Below are positions 8,751 to 17,538 of a stretch of 64,000 nucleotides of DNA, one piece after another. A program made the position numbers and the translations under genes. This DNA comes from Luteimicrobium xylanilyticum (GTDB lineage: Bacteria; Actinomycetota; Actinomycetes; Actinomycetales; Cellulomonadaceae), in NCBI RefSeq assembly GCF_009429125.1, contig NZ_CP045529.1, forward strand, positions 2,232,001 to 2,296,000. Direction: 5' to 3'. The first letter of the stretch is position 1; each line of letters begins with the position of its first letter. The notes under the pieces are model-generated. The model did not search any database. It worked only from the letters and a program-made list of their open reading frames with translations, and had not been told where the DNA came from.

Positions 8751-9539
8751 CGCGGACGCTCCCCGCCGCGGTCCGGCCGATCGCCGACGCGCTCGAACGC
8801 TCGGCCGGCGGGTATCTGAACAGCGTGATCCGGCTTCCGAGCGTGACCTGCGACGTCTGCGCCGGTCCACTCGTGGGCGACGAACGAGTCTGCGGGCCGT
8901 GCCGCGCGCACGTACTGACCGGGCTGCCAGTCGCTGACCGCGTCGGCTCGCTGGTGTACGCGCCGAAACTCGACCTCAAGGGCCACCTTCCACAGGTCTA
9001 CAAGGTCGTGCGCAACTACAAAGAAGACAACGCAGATCGATCGCTCGTGGGCACGATGTCAGCGCTCACGGCACTCGCGCTGAGAGGGCACGCGCGCTGC
9101 CTGGCTCGCCTGTCCGACACCTCCACGTTCAACTGGACGATCGTCCCCTCGACGCGGCGCCGGAGGGCTCTGCATCACATCGTCAGCGGCATGGCTGCCA
9201 GGCCGGGGTACGAGATCGAGGTCCAGCCCGCCGAGCAGATCGAGCGTCCACGCTCCCTGTGCCCACAGAACTTCGTCGTCCCTGCGATCGGGGCCCTCGC
9301 GCATGTCCTCGTGATCGACGACTCCTGGGTCCGCGGCGACCACGCGCAGTCGGTGGCGGCCGCACTCAAGCTCGCCGGCGCTCAGCAGGTGTCGATCCTC
9401 ACGGTCGCGCGTCCTCAACCCGACGTGGCCACCGACGCGCGAGCTCATGACGCACCATCTCGCGAACCCGAACTTCGACAAGGCGCGCTGCCCCTGGACG
9501 GGAGGAAGCTGTCCGCAGGAGGCGCCAACGGCCCCCTGA
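8747..9539 (+). CDS. ComF-like phosphoribosyltransferase, apparently frameshifted near its 3' end
   Basis: Starts at the ATG overlapping the DprA-like stop. A four-Cys zinc finger (CDVCAGPL...CGPCRAHV) is followed by a phosphoribosyltransferase core with VPSTRRRR and the PRPP loop VLVIDDSWVRGDHAQS, as in ComF. After ...SILTVAR the zero frame becomes low-quality Arg/Pro-rich sequence that runs to 9844 across the opposite-strand mcrC. From 9414 another frame gives VLNPTW, then HLANPNFDKARCPWTGG and a stop at 9537-9539. A missing CG in a CGCGCG run near 9404-9412 explains this. It is either a true mutation that damages the last 45 residues or a sequencing error. The coordinates given follow the restored protein. 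Confidence 0.65.
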
Positions 9540-9565
9540 CTCGGGCATGCTCAGGCGCTCCGCCA

Positions 9566-10759
9566 CTACAGCGAGCCGCGAAGTGCGGCCGTCGCGAGCT
9601 CGCTGATCTGTCGGATGAGCATCGCCGGCACGACCGCGACGTCCAGCGGCCACTGCACGACGTCGATCTCAGTGTTCCGCACCCGATGCACGACTGGTGC
9701 CGCGCCGTGGGCTCGGGAACCCGCGTACACGAGGTAGCCCCGACCAAGGCCAAGCGCCGTGCAGTAGGCGTGCACCTGGTAGACGTCGGCCGTCGGATAG
9801 CCGCCGTCTTGGTACCCGAGCTTGTACTTCGCGTCGAACACTAGCCACGGGGCACCGCGCACCATGTGCACGACGTCGGGCTTGATCCGCACCAGCGAGT
9901 TCTGGTCGAGCCACGACCGGTACTGTCCCTTCGTCTGTCCCAACGGCGAGAGGACGGCGAGCGACTCTCGGAGCGCGGTGGTCACGAAGTCCTCGAACAC
10001 GACGGCCATGTCCACCACGAACGCCGCTACCGGCGCCCCGCCCGCCGACGTCGACAGGCCTATCGCTCGAAGCACCAGCTCCGCGAGCCGGAGCGCCGGC
10101 TGGTACCGCTGGTTCGCCCGCGACGGCGACCATGCCGGCAACGGCGCGCCGGGTACGAGTGGGGACACTCCGTCCAGCCGCCCGGCGAGGTGCATCAAGC
10201 GCGCTCGAATGCCGCCCGGCAGCCTCGGAACGAGAGAGGCCCGGTGCAGCGCGGCTCGGAGGATCTTGTTCTCCGCGATGTCTGCCTCGTACTCGTCGAA
10301 CGTCACCTCCAGCGGCAGCAGCATCCCGGGGCGGGTGGCGATCTGGTCGGCGACACGCATCCGCCCGCGTAGGACGGCCAACGACTCCTCGCGAGTCACG
10401 TACCCCTGGAGCACGCCCCGTCGCAGCGCGCGGTCGGCGAGCCTCGCGAGCGTCTCTCCCACGGCCGACCAGAGGTCGTCAGCTTCCGACCCACTCACCT
10501 CGTGCGGAACGAAGCCGGGATCACGCGCGAACCCGAGCATGAACAGCACGGACGCGAACGACGCCTTGGGGTGCACGACGACGTCGAGGTGGCCGACTCG
10601 CACTGCGCCCACGCGGTTCACCACAGGAACCAGCCGCCAGCGTCCTACGCCGGAGGGTTGGACGTCGACAAGCCGCACACCGGCCAGCGCGGTCGCGTCC
10701 TGGTCGCCCAGTGCGACGACAGTCCCGTTGGGTTCGTTCTCCGCGAGATCGACGCGCAT
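9566..10759 (-). CDS. mcrC: McrC-family nuclease subunit of a type IV restriction system
   Basis: About 397 residues. The N-terminal half is the McrC domain that binds McrB. The C-terminal half holds a PD-(D/E)xK nuclease: D in VRIKPDVVH (about 290) and DAK in WLVFDAKYK (about 306), followed by the usual alpha helix with VYQVHAYC. McrC cuts DNA when the McrB GTPase ring engages modified cytosine sites. The start (ATG 10759, or GTG 10762) overlaps the mcrB stop, so the two are coupled. It is the last gene of the long minus-strand operon and converges on the phosphoribosyltransferase gene. Confidence 0.92.
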   Translation of the reverse strand: MRVDLAENEPNGTVVALGDQDATALAGVRLVDVQPSGVGRWRLVPVVNRVGAVRVGHLDVVVHPKASFASVLFMLGFARDPGFVPHEVSGSEADDLWSAVGETLARLADRALRRGVLQGYVTREESLAVLRGRMRVADQIATRPGMLLPLEVTFDEYEADIAENKILRAALHRASLVPRLPGGIRARLMHLAGRLDGVSPLVPGAPLPAWSPSRANQRYQPALRLAELVLRAIGLSTSAGGAPVAAFVVDMAVVFEDFVTTALRESLAVLSPLGQTKGQYRSWLDQNSLVRIKPDVVHMVRGAPWLVFDAKYKLGYQDGGYPTADVYQVHAYCTALGLGRGYLVYAGSRAHGAAPVVHRVRNTEIDVVQWPLDVAVVPAMLIRQISELATAALRGSL

Positions 10760-13017
10760 CACGCGCTCGATGCAGGATCAACTTCGCTCGCGTCGGCCTC
10801 GGCGTCCGCCATGACGAGGCGACGCTGGAGCGTCTCGAGCCCGAACTGTCGACCGATCTGTTCGCGGGAGAGCCGACCGTAGTAGTGCTCCTCAAGAAGC
10901 GGCAGGACGTCGTGTCGCCACACGAGTTCCAGTCCAACATCCGAAGCGGCCTCGTCGCGCATGAGGTAGGACGGGCCGACCTTGAACTCCCGGTCTTCTT
11001 CACCGATCTCTCGGTTGAGGGCCGCCAAGAGTGCTGCCCGGTCATCGTGCTGCCCGTTCGCCGCGAGCCACCGACTCAGCAGGCCTGCGACGGGTTCGAC
11101 GTCGGGGTGCATCTCGATGAAGGAGAACCGTCGCCGGATCGCAGCGTCCACCATCGCGATGGACCGGTCGGCGGTGTTCATCGTCCCGATGATGAAGAGG
11201 TTCTTCGGGAGCGTGAACGGCGTCTCTGGTGAGTACTGCAGCGTGACGTTCTCCTCGCGATACTCGAGGAGGAAGTACAGCTCGCCGAACACCTTAGCCA
11301 GGTTGCCCCGGTTGATCTCGTCGATGATGAGGACGTACGGCACGCCCGGGTTCGCGGACGCGTCGGACGCAATACGTCGCAACGGCCCCGGGACCTTGTC
11401 GAACGTGAGCGATCCGTCCCCCTGCGCCCGCGGCCGGAACCCCTCGAAGAAGTCCTCGTAGGCGTACGAGGGATGGAACTGCACCAGCTGGACCTGCTCG
11501 TCGCCGGCCACGCGTCGCGCGATCTTTCGCGCCACGAACGTCTTGCCCGTGCCGGGCGGACCGTGCACGATGACCTGCCGCCGCGACTCCAGCAGCCCGA
11601 TGTACTCGTCAAGCCACGCGGCGTCGGTAAAGGTCTCGCGGACGAGCGCGTCGTCCGCGCGCCTTAGCCGTACGGGTCTCGACGGCGCAGGGGCCGTTTC
11701 GGATTCGTCCGGCGCCTCGGCGTCGAGCTCCGGGGCGTCAGCGAACAGCTTCTCCAGGGCGTCACGCGCATCCGTCAGGTCGATCACGCTGCGCGACGGG
11801 GTCGCCAGGAGGCTCGGTACCGGGGCGGGCAGGGTACCGACGCCGATCGGATCGGCCTGCCACTCCACGGCGCGCCGCAGCCGGGGCTCCGTGTCGTAGA
11901 ACGTCGGTGGCCCACTGACCCGCCCCAGCCAGGCCTGGTCGTCGTGCCGCGCGACGACGACGTCCCCGTCCTGCATCCTTGCAAGGAAGGCAAAGTAGTC
12001 CTCGGTCAGTCCGATCCGCTGGGCGTAGTCGACATGGTCGTACCGGTCGTCGATCACCTCGCGCACCTGCGCTTTGGTGACCTCGTCACCGAGGTCGATC
12101 ATGTGCGTCGCCGCCAACGAAACGTAGGAACCCGCGAGCCAGCCGCGGATCAGGTCGCTGCCGCTCGGTCTCGCGCGGACGGCCCACGCCCGCTCGTTGG
12201 CCTTCTTGTGCCGCCACCATGTCGAGAGGAACGGCTCAGCGTAGAAGTCAATCGCTTCGCCCTGCTCCGTCTCGATCTGCTCGCGGATCTGGTGCAGGTC
12301 CCTGTCGACCGCGATCCCGTCTTCCCCGGTCGCGCCGCCGATCGCGTACGCGAAGGTGTCGCGAATCTGCCGCCTGTGGTCGATGCTGACTGACGGCTCG
12401 TAGAACTTCGGAAACGTCAGGTAGAGCAGGCACGCCTGGATGCTCGGGACGGGCCAGTCAACAGCGTCGGCCACCTCGTGGAACTTCCAAGGGTCCTGGC
12501 GGGCGCTCTCTTGTTTGTCCGGCGAGAGCGCACACCACACCTTGACGAACTTCGACAACCAGACGAGGTGTCGCCACGCGTACTGGACATAGCCCTGGCC
12601 ACCGTGCCAGACGCCGTCCGTCTGGAAGCCTTGCTCCATCACGTCCGGGATCGACGGTGCGTCGTCGAGCCACGACAGGATCCGGCTGACGTGCTCGCGC
12701 TTCGTGTTCGCTCCAACCTGCTGATGAATCAGGGGAAGCTCCCGCAGGTACGTCATCTCGGCAACCAGAAGGATCGCGGGCCGCGAAGCGCCGGCCATCT
12801 GGTTGCCCAGTTTGACCCACGTCGACTCTTTGCCCTCGTCCAACGCATCCTCGATGCGATGCCGCACCTCCTCGGCAGCGTCCGCGGTCCAGATTCGTTG
12901 TGACGGATCCACGAGGGACAACTGGTCCCCCAACATGCGGTCAAGAACAGGACGGGCGGCGTCCGCCGACGCAGTGGAGTGCGTCGGCGGGTTGTTCTCC
13001 GCAGATCGCAGCGTCAT
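10759..13017 (-). CDS. mcrB: McrB-family AAA+ GTPase of a type IV restriction system
   Basis: 752 residues. An unrecognised N-terminal region of about 450 residues presumably reads the DNA modification; it is larger than the short DNA-binding domain of E. coli McrB. It is followed by the AAA+ motor: Walker A HGPPGTGKT (about 484), Walker B LIIDEINRGN (about 560), the McrB signature GTMNTADRS (about 612) and the arginine-finger region AIRRRFSF. The ATG lies 9 bases after AAGGGGG. It follows the Toprim-like gene by 13 bases and overlaps mcrC. What it recognises cannot be read from the sequence. Confidence 0.92.
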   Translation of the reverse strand: MTLRSAENNPPTHSTASADAARPVLDRMLGDQLSLVDPSQRIWTADAAEEVRHRIEDALDEGKESTWVKLGNQMAGASRPAILLVAEMTYLRELPLIHQQVGANTKREHVSRILSWLDDAPSIPDVMEQGFQTDGVWHGGQGYVQYAWRHLVWLSKFVKVWCALSPDKQESARQDPWKFHEVADAVDWPVPSIQACLLYLTFPKFYEPSVSIDHRRQIRDTFAYAIGGATGEDGIAVDRDLHQIREQIETEQGEAIDFYAEPFLSTWWRHKKANERAWAVRARPSGSDLIRGWLAGSYVSLAATHMIDLGDEVTKAQVREVIDDRYDHVDYAQRIGLTEDYFAFLARMQDGDVVVARHDDQAWLGRVSGPPTFYDTEPRLRRAVEWQADPIGVGTLPAPVPSLLATPSRSVIDLTDARDALEKLFADAPELDAEAPDESETAPAPSRPVRLRRADDALVRETFTDAAWLDEYIGLLESRRQVIVHGPPGTGKTFVARKIARRVAGDEQVQLVQFHPSYAYEDFFEGFRPRAQGDGSLTFDKVPGPLRRIASDASANPGVPYVLIIDEINRGNLAKVFGELYFLLEYREENVTLQYSPETPFTLPKNLFIIGTMNTADRSIAMVDAAIRRRFSFIEMHPDVEPVAGLLSRWLAANGQHDDRAALLAALNREIGEEDREFKVGPSYLMRDEAASDVGLELVWRHDVLPLLEEHYYGRLSREQIGRQFGLETLQRRLVMADAEADASEVDPASSA

Positions 13018-13030
13018 GACACACCCCCTT

Positions 13031-13684
13031 CTAGGACAGGCCGGCAGCCATCTGGACGAAGCGGTCGTACGACGCGCAGGCAGCGGTCGGCATCATCGAT
13101 TTCTCGCGGATCGACTTCGCAATGGTGGGAGAGTCTGACTCGGCGTACTCCGCGCCAGCCTTTCGGGTAAGCAGCTTGAGTCGGTGTTTCGGATCTACAA
13201 TCTGCTCAACGTCGCCCGCGCGGCGCGGGACAACACCGCGCCACGTCCGTGGTCGCACTGACTCTACGGCCTCCGGAAAGAGGAACCACCAGGCTTCAGT
13301 CATGTGCACCGGGACTGCCGGAAAAGCATTGTCCAGCGCACTAAGCGTCTCGGCCAGTGCCACCTCGACCTTCCCATCTGGATCGTGGCCGTCCGCATCA
13401 CGATGTACCACGACGGCAGCGACGGGCCCCTGAGCCGCCTCAAAACCGGCGACTGCCTTCCGAATGTCGGCAACCCACTGCCGCTGAGCCCGCACGCCGG
13501 CAGTCCGCGTCAGCGAGACGGGCTTCGGCTTGGGCTGGACCCGCCCCTCCAGCACAGGGTTCGCGGCAACGATGAGTTCTGCCATCGCGCGGGCATCGTT
13601 CATGTTTTCGCCAAACGTCAGCACCACGCCCGGCCGTTTACGCCGCGTCGCACGTGGCCGCGCTCTACCATTCGAGCGGCTCAT
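13031..13684 (-). CDS. Toprim/DUF4276-like partner of the upstream ATPase
   Basis: 217 residues from the ATG at 13684, which overlaps the restored stop of the ATPase gene (ATGA). After a basic N-terminus (MSRSNGRARPR) comes LTFGENMNDARAMAELI, resembling the Glu-containing first strand of Toprim and DUF4276 proteins, and VVVHRDADGHD, resembling the Asp-x-Asp strand. In OLD-family nucleases an ABC ATPase and a Toprim nuclease act together; here they would be two polypeptides. Family assignment rests on these two motifs and on gene order, so it is tentative. Part of the minus-strand defence operon. Confidence 0.6.
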   Translation of the reverse strand: MSRSNGRARPRATRRKRPGVVLTFGENMNDARAMAELIVAANPVLEGRVQPKPKPVSLTRTAGVRAQRQWVADIRKAVAGFEAAQGPVAAVVVHRDADGHDPDGKVEVALAETLSALDNAFPAVPVHMTEAWWFLFPEAVESVRPRTWRGVVPRRAGDVEQIVDPKHRLKLLTRKAGAEYAESDSPTIAKSIREKSMMPTAACASYDRFVQMAAGLS

Positions 13685-13775
13685 GCAGGAACACCCCGGA
13701 TGGCCCCAGCAAACCACAATTCTCCGGCCCCCAACGCCGAGGCTTCCATCGCGCGGCCAATCTGATCCGCGCTAA

Positions 13776-14730
13776 GAGCGTTATTCAGCGGCTGTGGTCG
13801 GGTCGTGTGGCTGCTGGCGCCTGACCTGCGTCGGTGCTGGTCAGGGTCAAGTTCAGGCAAGTAGCGCAACGGTCCTCGCGTCCGGTTTGATCCAGGTTGT
13901 CTACGCCAGGATCGAGCACGAACGAAGGACCGATGCGCTACCACTCTACGTGCGGGCTGACCCCCGCCCAGACGACCGAGCTGATCGCCCGCGCCTGGCA
14001 GGTCCACACCGGCCGACCCCGACCCGAGCGGTACGAGTTCGAGCTCGGGTTCGGACGCGCCGTCACGATGATCCTGATCAAGGTGCGTCACAACCTGGCC
14101 CAACAGCTGACCGGGGACCTGTTCGGGATCGCCCAGCCCACCGTCTCGCGGATCTGGCGGTACCTGATGCCGATCATCGGGCAGGTCACCGCGATGGACC
14201 GTCGACACCTGCGCGACGCCCTCGAACGCGGCACGGTCTTGATCGACGGCACCCCGATCCCTACCGGAAACAGGGCCGGCACCGGCACGACCAACTTCAA
14301 CGCGAAGCACCGCAAGCAGGCCCTCGGCGTCCAGGTCGCCGCGTTCTTCGACGGCACCCTGGCCGACGTCTCGGCCCCCGTGCCCGGATCACGGCACGAC
14401 TCCCGCGCCCTGGACGAGGTCGGCTGGGCCGAACAGATCACCGCCGCCCGCACGCGCCGCACGGTCGCGGTCCTGGCCGACACCGCCTACGTCAAGCACA
14501 CCCGCCTGACCCCGCGCCGCAAGACCAGGGGCGCGCCCCGCACCGACGCGGACCGCGAGCACAACCGTCACATCTCGTCCCTGCGCGCCCCGGTCGAACG
14601 CACCATCGCGCTGCTCAAACAGTGGAAGACCCTGTCCGCCGGCTACCGCGGACGCCTGACCGAACTACCAAGCGTGATCCACATGATCGTCAACCTCGAG
14701 TTCTACCGCCAAGCCACGTGAATAACGCTC
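13776..14730 (+). mobile_element. IS5-family insertion sequence, copy 2 (955 bp)
   Basis: Same 12-bp inverted ends (GAGCGTTATTCA) and same length as the element at 453-1407, with identical transposase. The flanking 3-bp direct repeat is TAA (13773-13775 and 14731-14733). It is inserted against the direction of the host operon, so it may be polar on the Toprim-like gene, mcrB and mcrC. Confidence 0.92.
13933..14721 (+). CDS. IS5-family transposase, copy 2
   Basis: Identical 262-residue DDE_4-type transposase (D105, D183, E222). The ATG at 13933 lies four bases after GAAGGA; an upstream in-frame TTG at 13897 is less likely. The stop TGA overlaps the right terminal repeat of the element. Two identical copies in one 64-kb window imply recent activity in this strain. 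Confidence 0.92.
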   Translation: MRYHSTCGLTPAQTTELIARAWQVHTGRPRPERYEFELGFGRAVTMILIKVRHNLAQQLTGDLFGIAQPTVSRIWRYLMPIIGQVTAMDRRHLRDALERGTVLIDGTPIPTGNRAGTGTTNFNAKHRKQALGVQVAAFFDGTLADVSAPVPGSRHDSRALDEVGWAEQITAARTRRTVAVLADTAYVKHTRLTPRRKTRGAPRTDADREHNRHISSLRAPVERTIALLKQWKTLSAGYRGRLTELPSVIHMIVNLEFYRQAT

Positions 14731-15812
14731 TAAGTGCGGGGATCAGAGAGTCGCCGGTCCTCGGGTCGCGATCACAAACGATAATTTCCTGCGGTGCGAG
14801 CCGGTTGAGGAAGGTTGGCGAGTGAGTCGCCACGAGGAGTTGCGTCCGACTGCTCGCCGCTCGCATGCGATCAACCAGGACATCGAGGGCATACGGATGC
14901 AAGCCATGATCGACTTCCTCGATCGCCGTGAAGGCCGGCGGATCCGGTTCATGCAGTGCTGTCAGCAGCGCCAACATCCGAACCGTGCCGAACGACGCGT
15001 CCGCCAGATCGATCGGCCGACGCACGCCTCGCTCGTGTAGTTCCACCGCCTGCGCCCCTGTCGCCCCACCGACGGAGCGGAAGCCGATGTCAGCGAGACC
15101 GGGAAGACAGAGCCTCAGGTCCGACAGAAGTTGCCCGAACGCATCCGGACTCTTCTGCCGCAACGTCACGAGAGCATCTGCAAGGTTCGACGCGTCGCCG
15201 AACAGCCGCCCATTGCCTCGACGGGATGGCTGCCTCGCGGCCTCGACGTCAGGCTCTAGCACACGGATCTCTGCGAGAAAGTCGGCGAGGTCACGAATTC
15301 CCAGGCCACCTTGGTCGTCCGCAAGCTTCGGCAGCGTTGCCAATCCGGTTGTCTGTGCGGACGCCACGCGCACATCCTGGACGCTACGCTCATTTTCCGT
15401 GATCGAGACAGTCTCGCCTACCGCGCGGTACCGCCGCCCGGGACCGGACCGCCGCTTGAACTCGAACTCCTCCGTGCGCAGGATTCCGCGCTTCCCCTGC
15501 CGAATACTCAGTTCGTACTCGTCGAGTGCGTTGGGGCTCGAGTAGCGCGTGATCTGGCCGTGGACCTGGATCTTGACTTCGCCGTCAGATCCATCCTGGC
15601 GCTGGATGTGGTCAAATCCAGACCACTGGTCCAGTGCAGCGCTCAGGTCGAGGCGCGCCGTAGTCGCAAGGAACCGCAGCACGTTAAGCACGTTCGACTT
15701 ACCCGAGCCGTTCGGTCCCGCAAGCACGCTGAATCGTCCAAGTGGTACGTCGACCTGCTTCAACGACCGAAAGTTGCGCGCGGCGACCCTCGTCACGAAC
15801 TGCACCTGCTCA

Positions 15813-16679
15813 TCATGCACGGTGCGACCTGCTCTCCTCAGGGTGCCTCGCCGGGTGACGCGGCCCCTCTCCCGGTGGCGGGTCCAGGATCGTCTGGTAC
15901 TCGGTACCCGCGTCCATCGCCGCCTCCATCGCGTCGAAGACCTCGAGGATCACCTGCTTGGTGCGGTATTCACCGTACGCGGCCTCGTCCTTGCGCCGCA
16001 CAATCGGGAACGTATCCATGATGTAGTCGACGTCGTCGCGAGCCACACCGTACAGATGGAAGAAGGCCGCATCGAGCTCGGCACGAAGCAGCGAGCGACG
16101 TTCGGAGTCCCAGAGGAAGGGCTGCCCAGGGACCCCGAGGGCGACGGCCGCACCTGCCATGGAACGTGAGGTGTAGATCAACTCGGCGATACGGTCACGG
16201 AACCAATCTGGACTCTGCGACCAAGCCGGCCCGACCTTGTTCGGCTGAGGAACGGGCACCTGTGCCATGTGGAAGAAGTTGAAGTTCGTGCCCCCCACCT
16301 TCTGTCTCGCGACGAAGTCGACAACAAACGATGCGTAGAACGCACCCAGAAGCCAGGCGTCCTCTCGCGACGTCGACGCGACGTTTGCGGAGTCGCCGAT
16401 CCCAGCGCGAGGAAATACAAAAGAAACGAGCGTGCGCTCGTCCGTTGCCCGGCAAATCTTTCGCCAACCAGAGACAAACGGCTGCGTCTCGCCTACGAGT
16501 TTCGACACCTCGCGATCCGGCACCCAGTAGCGCGGGAGAGCGAAGAAGTCCACATCCGCCTTCTCTTCGAGCGTCACGTCGCGGGTTTGGCCACCATCGT
16601 AGGTGGCCCATCGGTCGTCGAATTGGTGAAGCATTTTTGACTCGTAGAGCGGCAGGTAGCGCTCCGCGACTTCGGTCAT
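15813..16679 (-). CDS. Second, stand-alone copy of the methyltransferase C-terminal (recognition-like) domain
   Basis: 288 residues without any methyltransferase catalytic motif. It begins MTEVAERYLPLYESKMLHQF and is colinear over its whole length with the separated C-terminal domain encoded just upstream (16676-17541): shared landmarks are LPRYWV, RATDERT, a GGTxxN motif, LRAELDAAFFHLYG, TFPIVRRKDEAAYGEYRTK and a GPRHP tail. In large Eco57I/PglX-type enzymes this part follows the catalytic domain and is thought to hold DNA recognition. The ATG overlaps the preceding stop (ATGA). It may supply an alternative specificity in trans or be a reserve cassette for recombination; both are inference. 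Confidence 0.75.
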   Translation of the reverse strand: MTEVAERYLPLYESKMLHQFDDRWATYDGGQTRDVTLEEKADVDFFALPRYWVPDREVSKLVGETQPFVSGWRKICRATDERTLVSFVFPRAGIGDSANVASTSREDAWLLGAFYASFVVDFVARQKVGGTNFNFFHMAQVPVPQPNKVGPAWSQSPDWFRDRIAELIYTSRSMAGAAVALGVPGQPFLWDSERRSLLRAELDAAFFHLYGVARDDVDYIMDTFPIVRRKDEAAYGEYRTKQVILEVFDAMEAAMDAGTEYQTILDPPPGEGPRHPARHPEESRSHRA

Positions 16680-17497
16680 CGGTGAACCATCTCTTGATCG
16701 CAGGCCGGGTGACGAGGACCGTCGCCAGGGACAGGGTCTAGCTTCGACGCGAACGTCACGCCGTGCGCAATGGCACGGGCCATCGCGTCGTAGTTCTCTA
16801 GGATCAGACGCTTCGTACGGTACTCGCCGTGCGCAGCTTCGTCCTTGCGGCGAATGATCGGGAAGGTCTCCAACACGTAGTCCGTCTCCCCTCGCGAGAG
16901 CCCGTAGATATGGAACATGGCCGCGTCCACTTCGGCGCGTAGCACCGCACGGCGGTCCTCCTCGAAGTTGTACGGCGTTTCGATTCCGAACTCCTCGCCG
17001 AGACCGGTCATGTCATGCGCCGTGTAAGCCAGCTCGAGCAGCCTTGATCGAAGCCAGGCCTCCGGGAAGCTACCGAGCCAATTCATTTCAGAGATCTGCG
17101 TCGGAGTCACCGTAGCGACCTGCTTGACGATGAAGTAGTTGAGGCTCGTCCCGCCGGCCGATTGGCGTGTCACGTAGTCGGCAACGAACGAGTTGAGCAC
17201 CGTCGAGAGCAGCCAGCCACGCGCCGACAGCATCAACGGCACCTTGTTCCCGACAGCCGCAGGAGGAAGCACCGGCACGATCATCGTGCGTTCATCGGTG
17301 GCGCGAGCGATGTCGCGCCAGCCCATGAGCCACTGCACGTCCCAGCGGTCGCCGATGACACGATCGACCTCGGCCTGGTGGACCCAGTAGCGGGGCAGCA
17401 CAGAGAACGATGGGTCCCGCTTCTCAGCGAGGGTGACGTCCCGGACCTTGCCGTCGGGATCGTAGGTTGCCCAGCGGTGGTCGTACTGGTGCATCAT
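16676..17497 (-). CDS. C-terminal domain of the N6-adenine methyltransferase, out of frame with the enzyme
   Basis: The open frame continues from the G run at 17541 through HEQDRYLPLYEAKMM and ends at 16676. Its first in-frame ATG is 17497, used here only as a nominal start; no ribosome site precedes it. The protein (about 287 residues counted from the G run) is the natural continuation of the methyltransferase at 17539-20775, with LPRYWV, RATDERT, GGTSLNYF, LRAEVDAAMFHIYG and IIRRKDEAAHGEYRTK. With 15 G in the run it is not joined to the enzyme; with 16 or 13 G it would be. In this state it is probably not made or only weakly reinitiated. Confidence 0.75.
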   Translation of the reverse strand: MMHQYDHRWATYDPDGKVRDVTLAEKRDPSFSVLPRYWVHQAEVDRVIGDRWDVQWLMGWRDIARATDERTMIVPVLPPAAVGNKVPLMLSARGWLLSTVLNSFVADYVTRQSAGGTSLNYFIVKQVATVTPTQISEMNWLGSFPEAWLRSRLLELAYTAHDMTGLGEEFGIETPYNFEEDRRAVLRAEVDAAMFHIYGLSRGETDYVLETFPIIRRKDEAAHGEYRTKRLILENYDAMARAIAHGVTFASKLDPVPGDGPRHPACDQEMVHR

Positions 17498-17538
17498 CTT
17501 GGCCTCGTAGAGCGGGAGGTAGCGGTCCTGCTCATGGC

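Larger units (their letters stand above)
13681..15820 (-). pseudogene. RecF/OLD-like ABC ATPase gene interrupted by IS copy 2
   Basis: Starts at GTG 15820, overlapping the previous gene by 8 bases. Motifs: NFRSLKQVDVPLG, Walker A AGPNGSGKSN (about 34-43), a LADASFGTVRML signature, Walker B FTAIEEVDHGLHP and LVATHSPTFL. At 14731 an insertion sequence replaces the end, so the frame now stops at 14690 after 376 residues with an unrelated tail (RALFTWLGG). Removing the IS and one TAA repeat continues the frame with SADQIGRAMEASALGAG, then ELWFAGAIRGVPA and a TGA at 13683-13681, a 393-residue protein whose end overlaps the Toprim-like start. The truncated product may keep ATPase motifs but loses the conserved C-terminus. 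Confidence 0.85.

Noticed and set aside
9540-9844. Continuation of the phosphoribosyltransferase frame to 9844
   Set aside because: It is antisense to mcrC and low-complexity; the alternative frame with CPWTGG and a stop at 9537 is far more protein-like.
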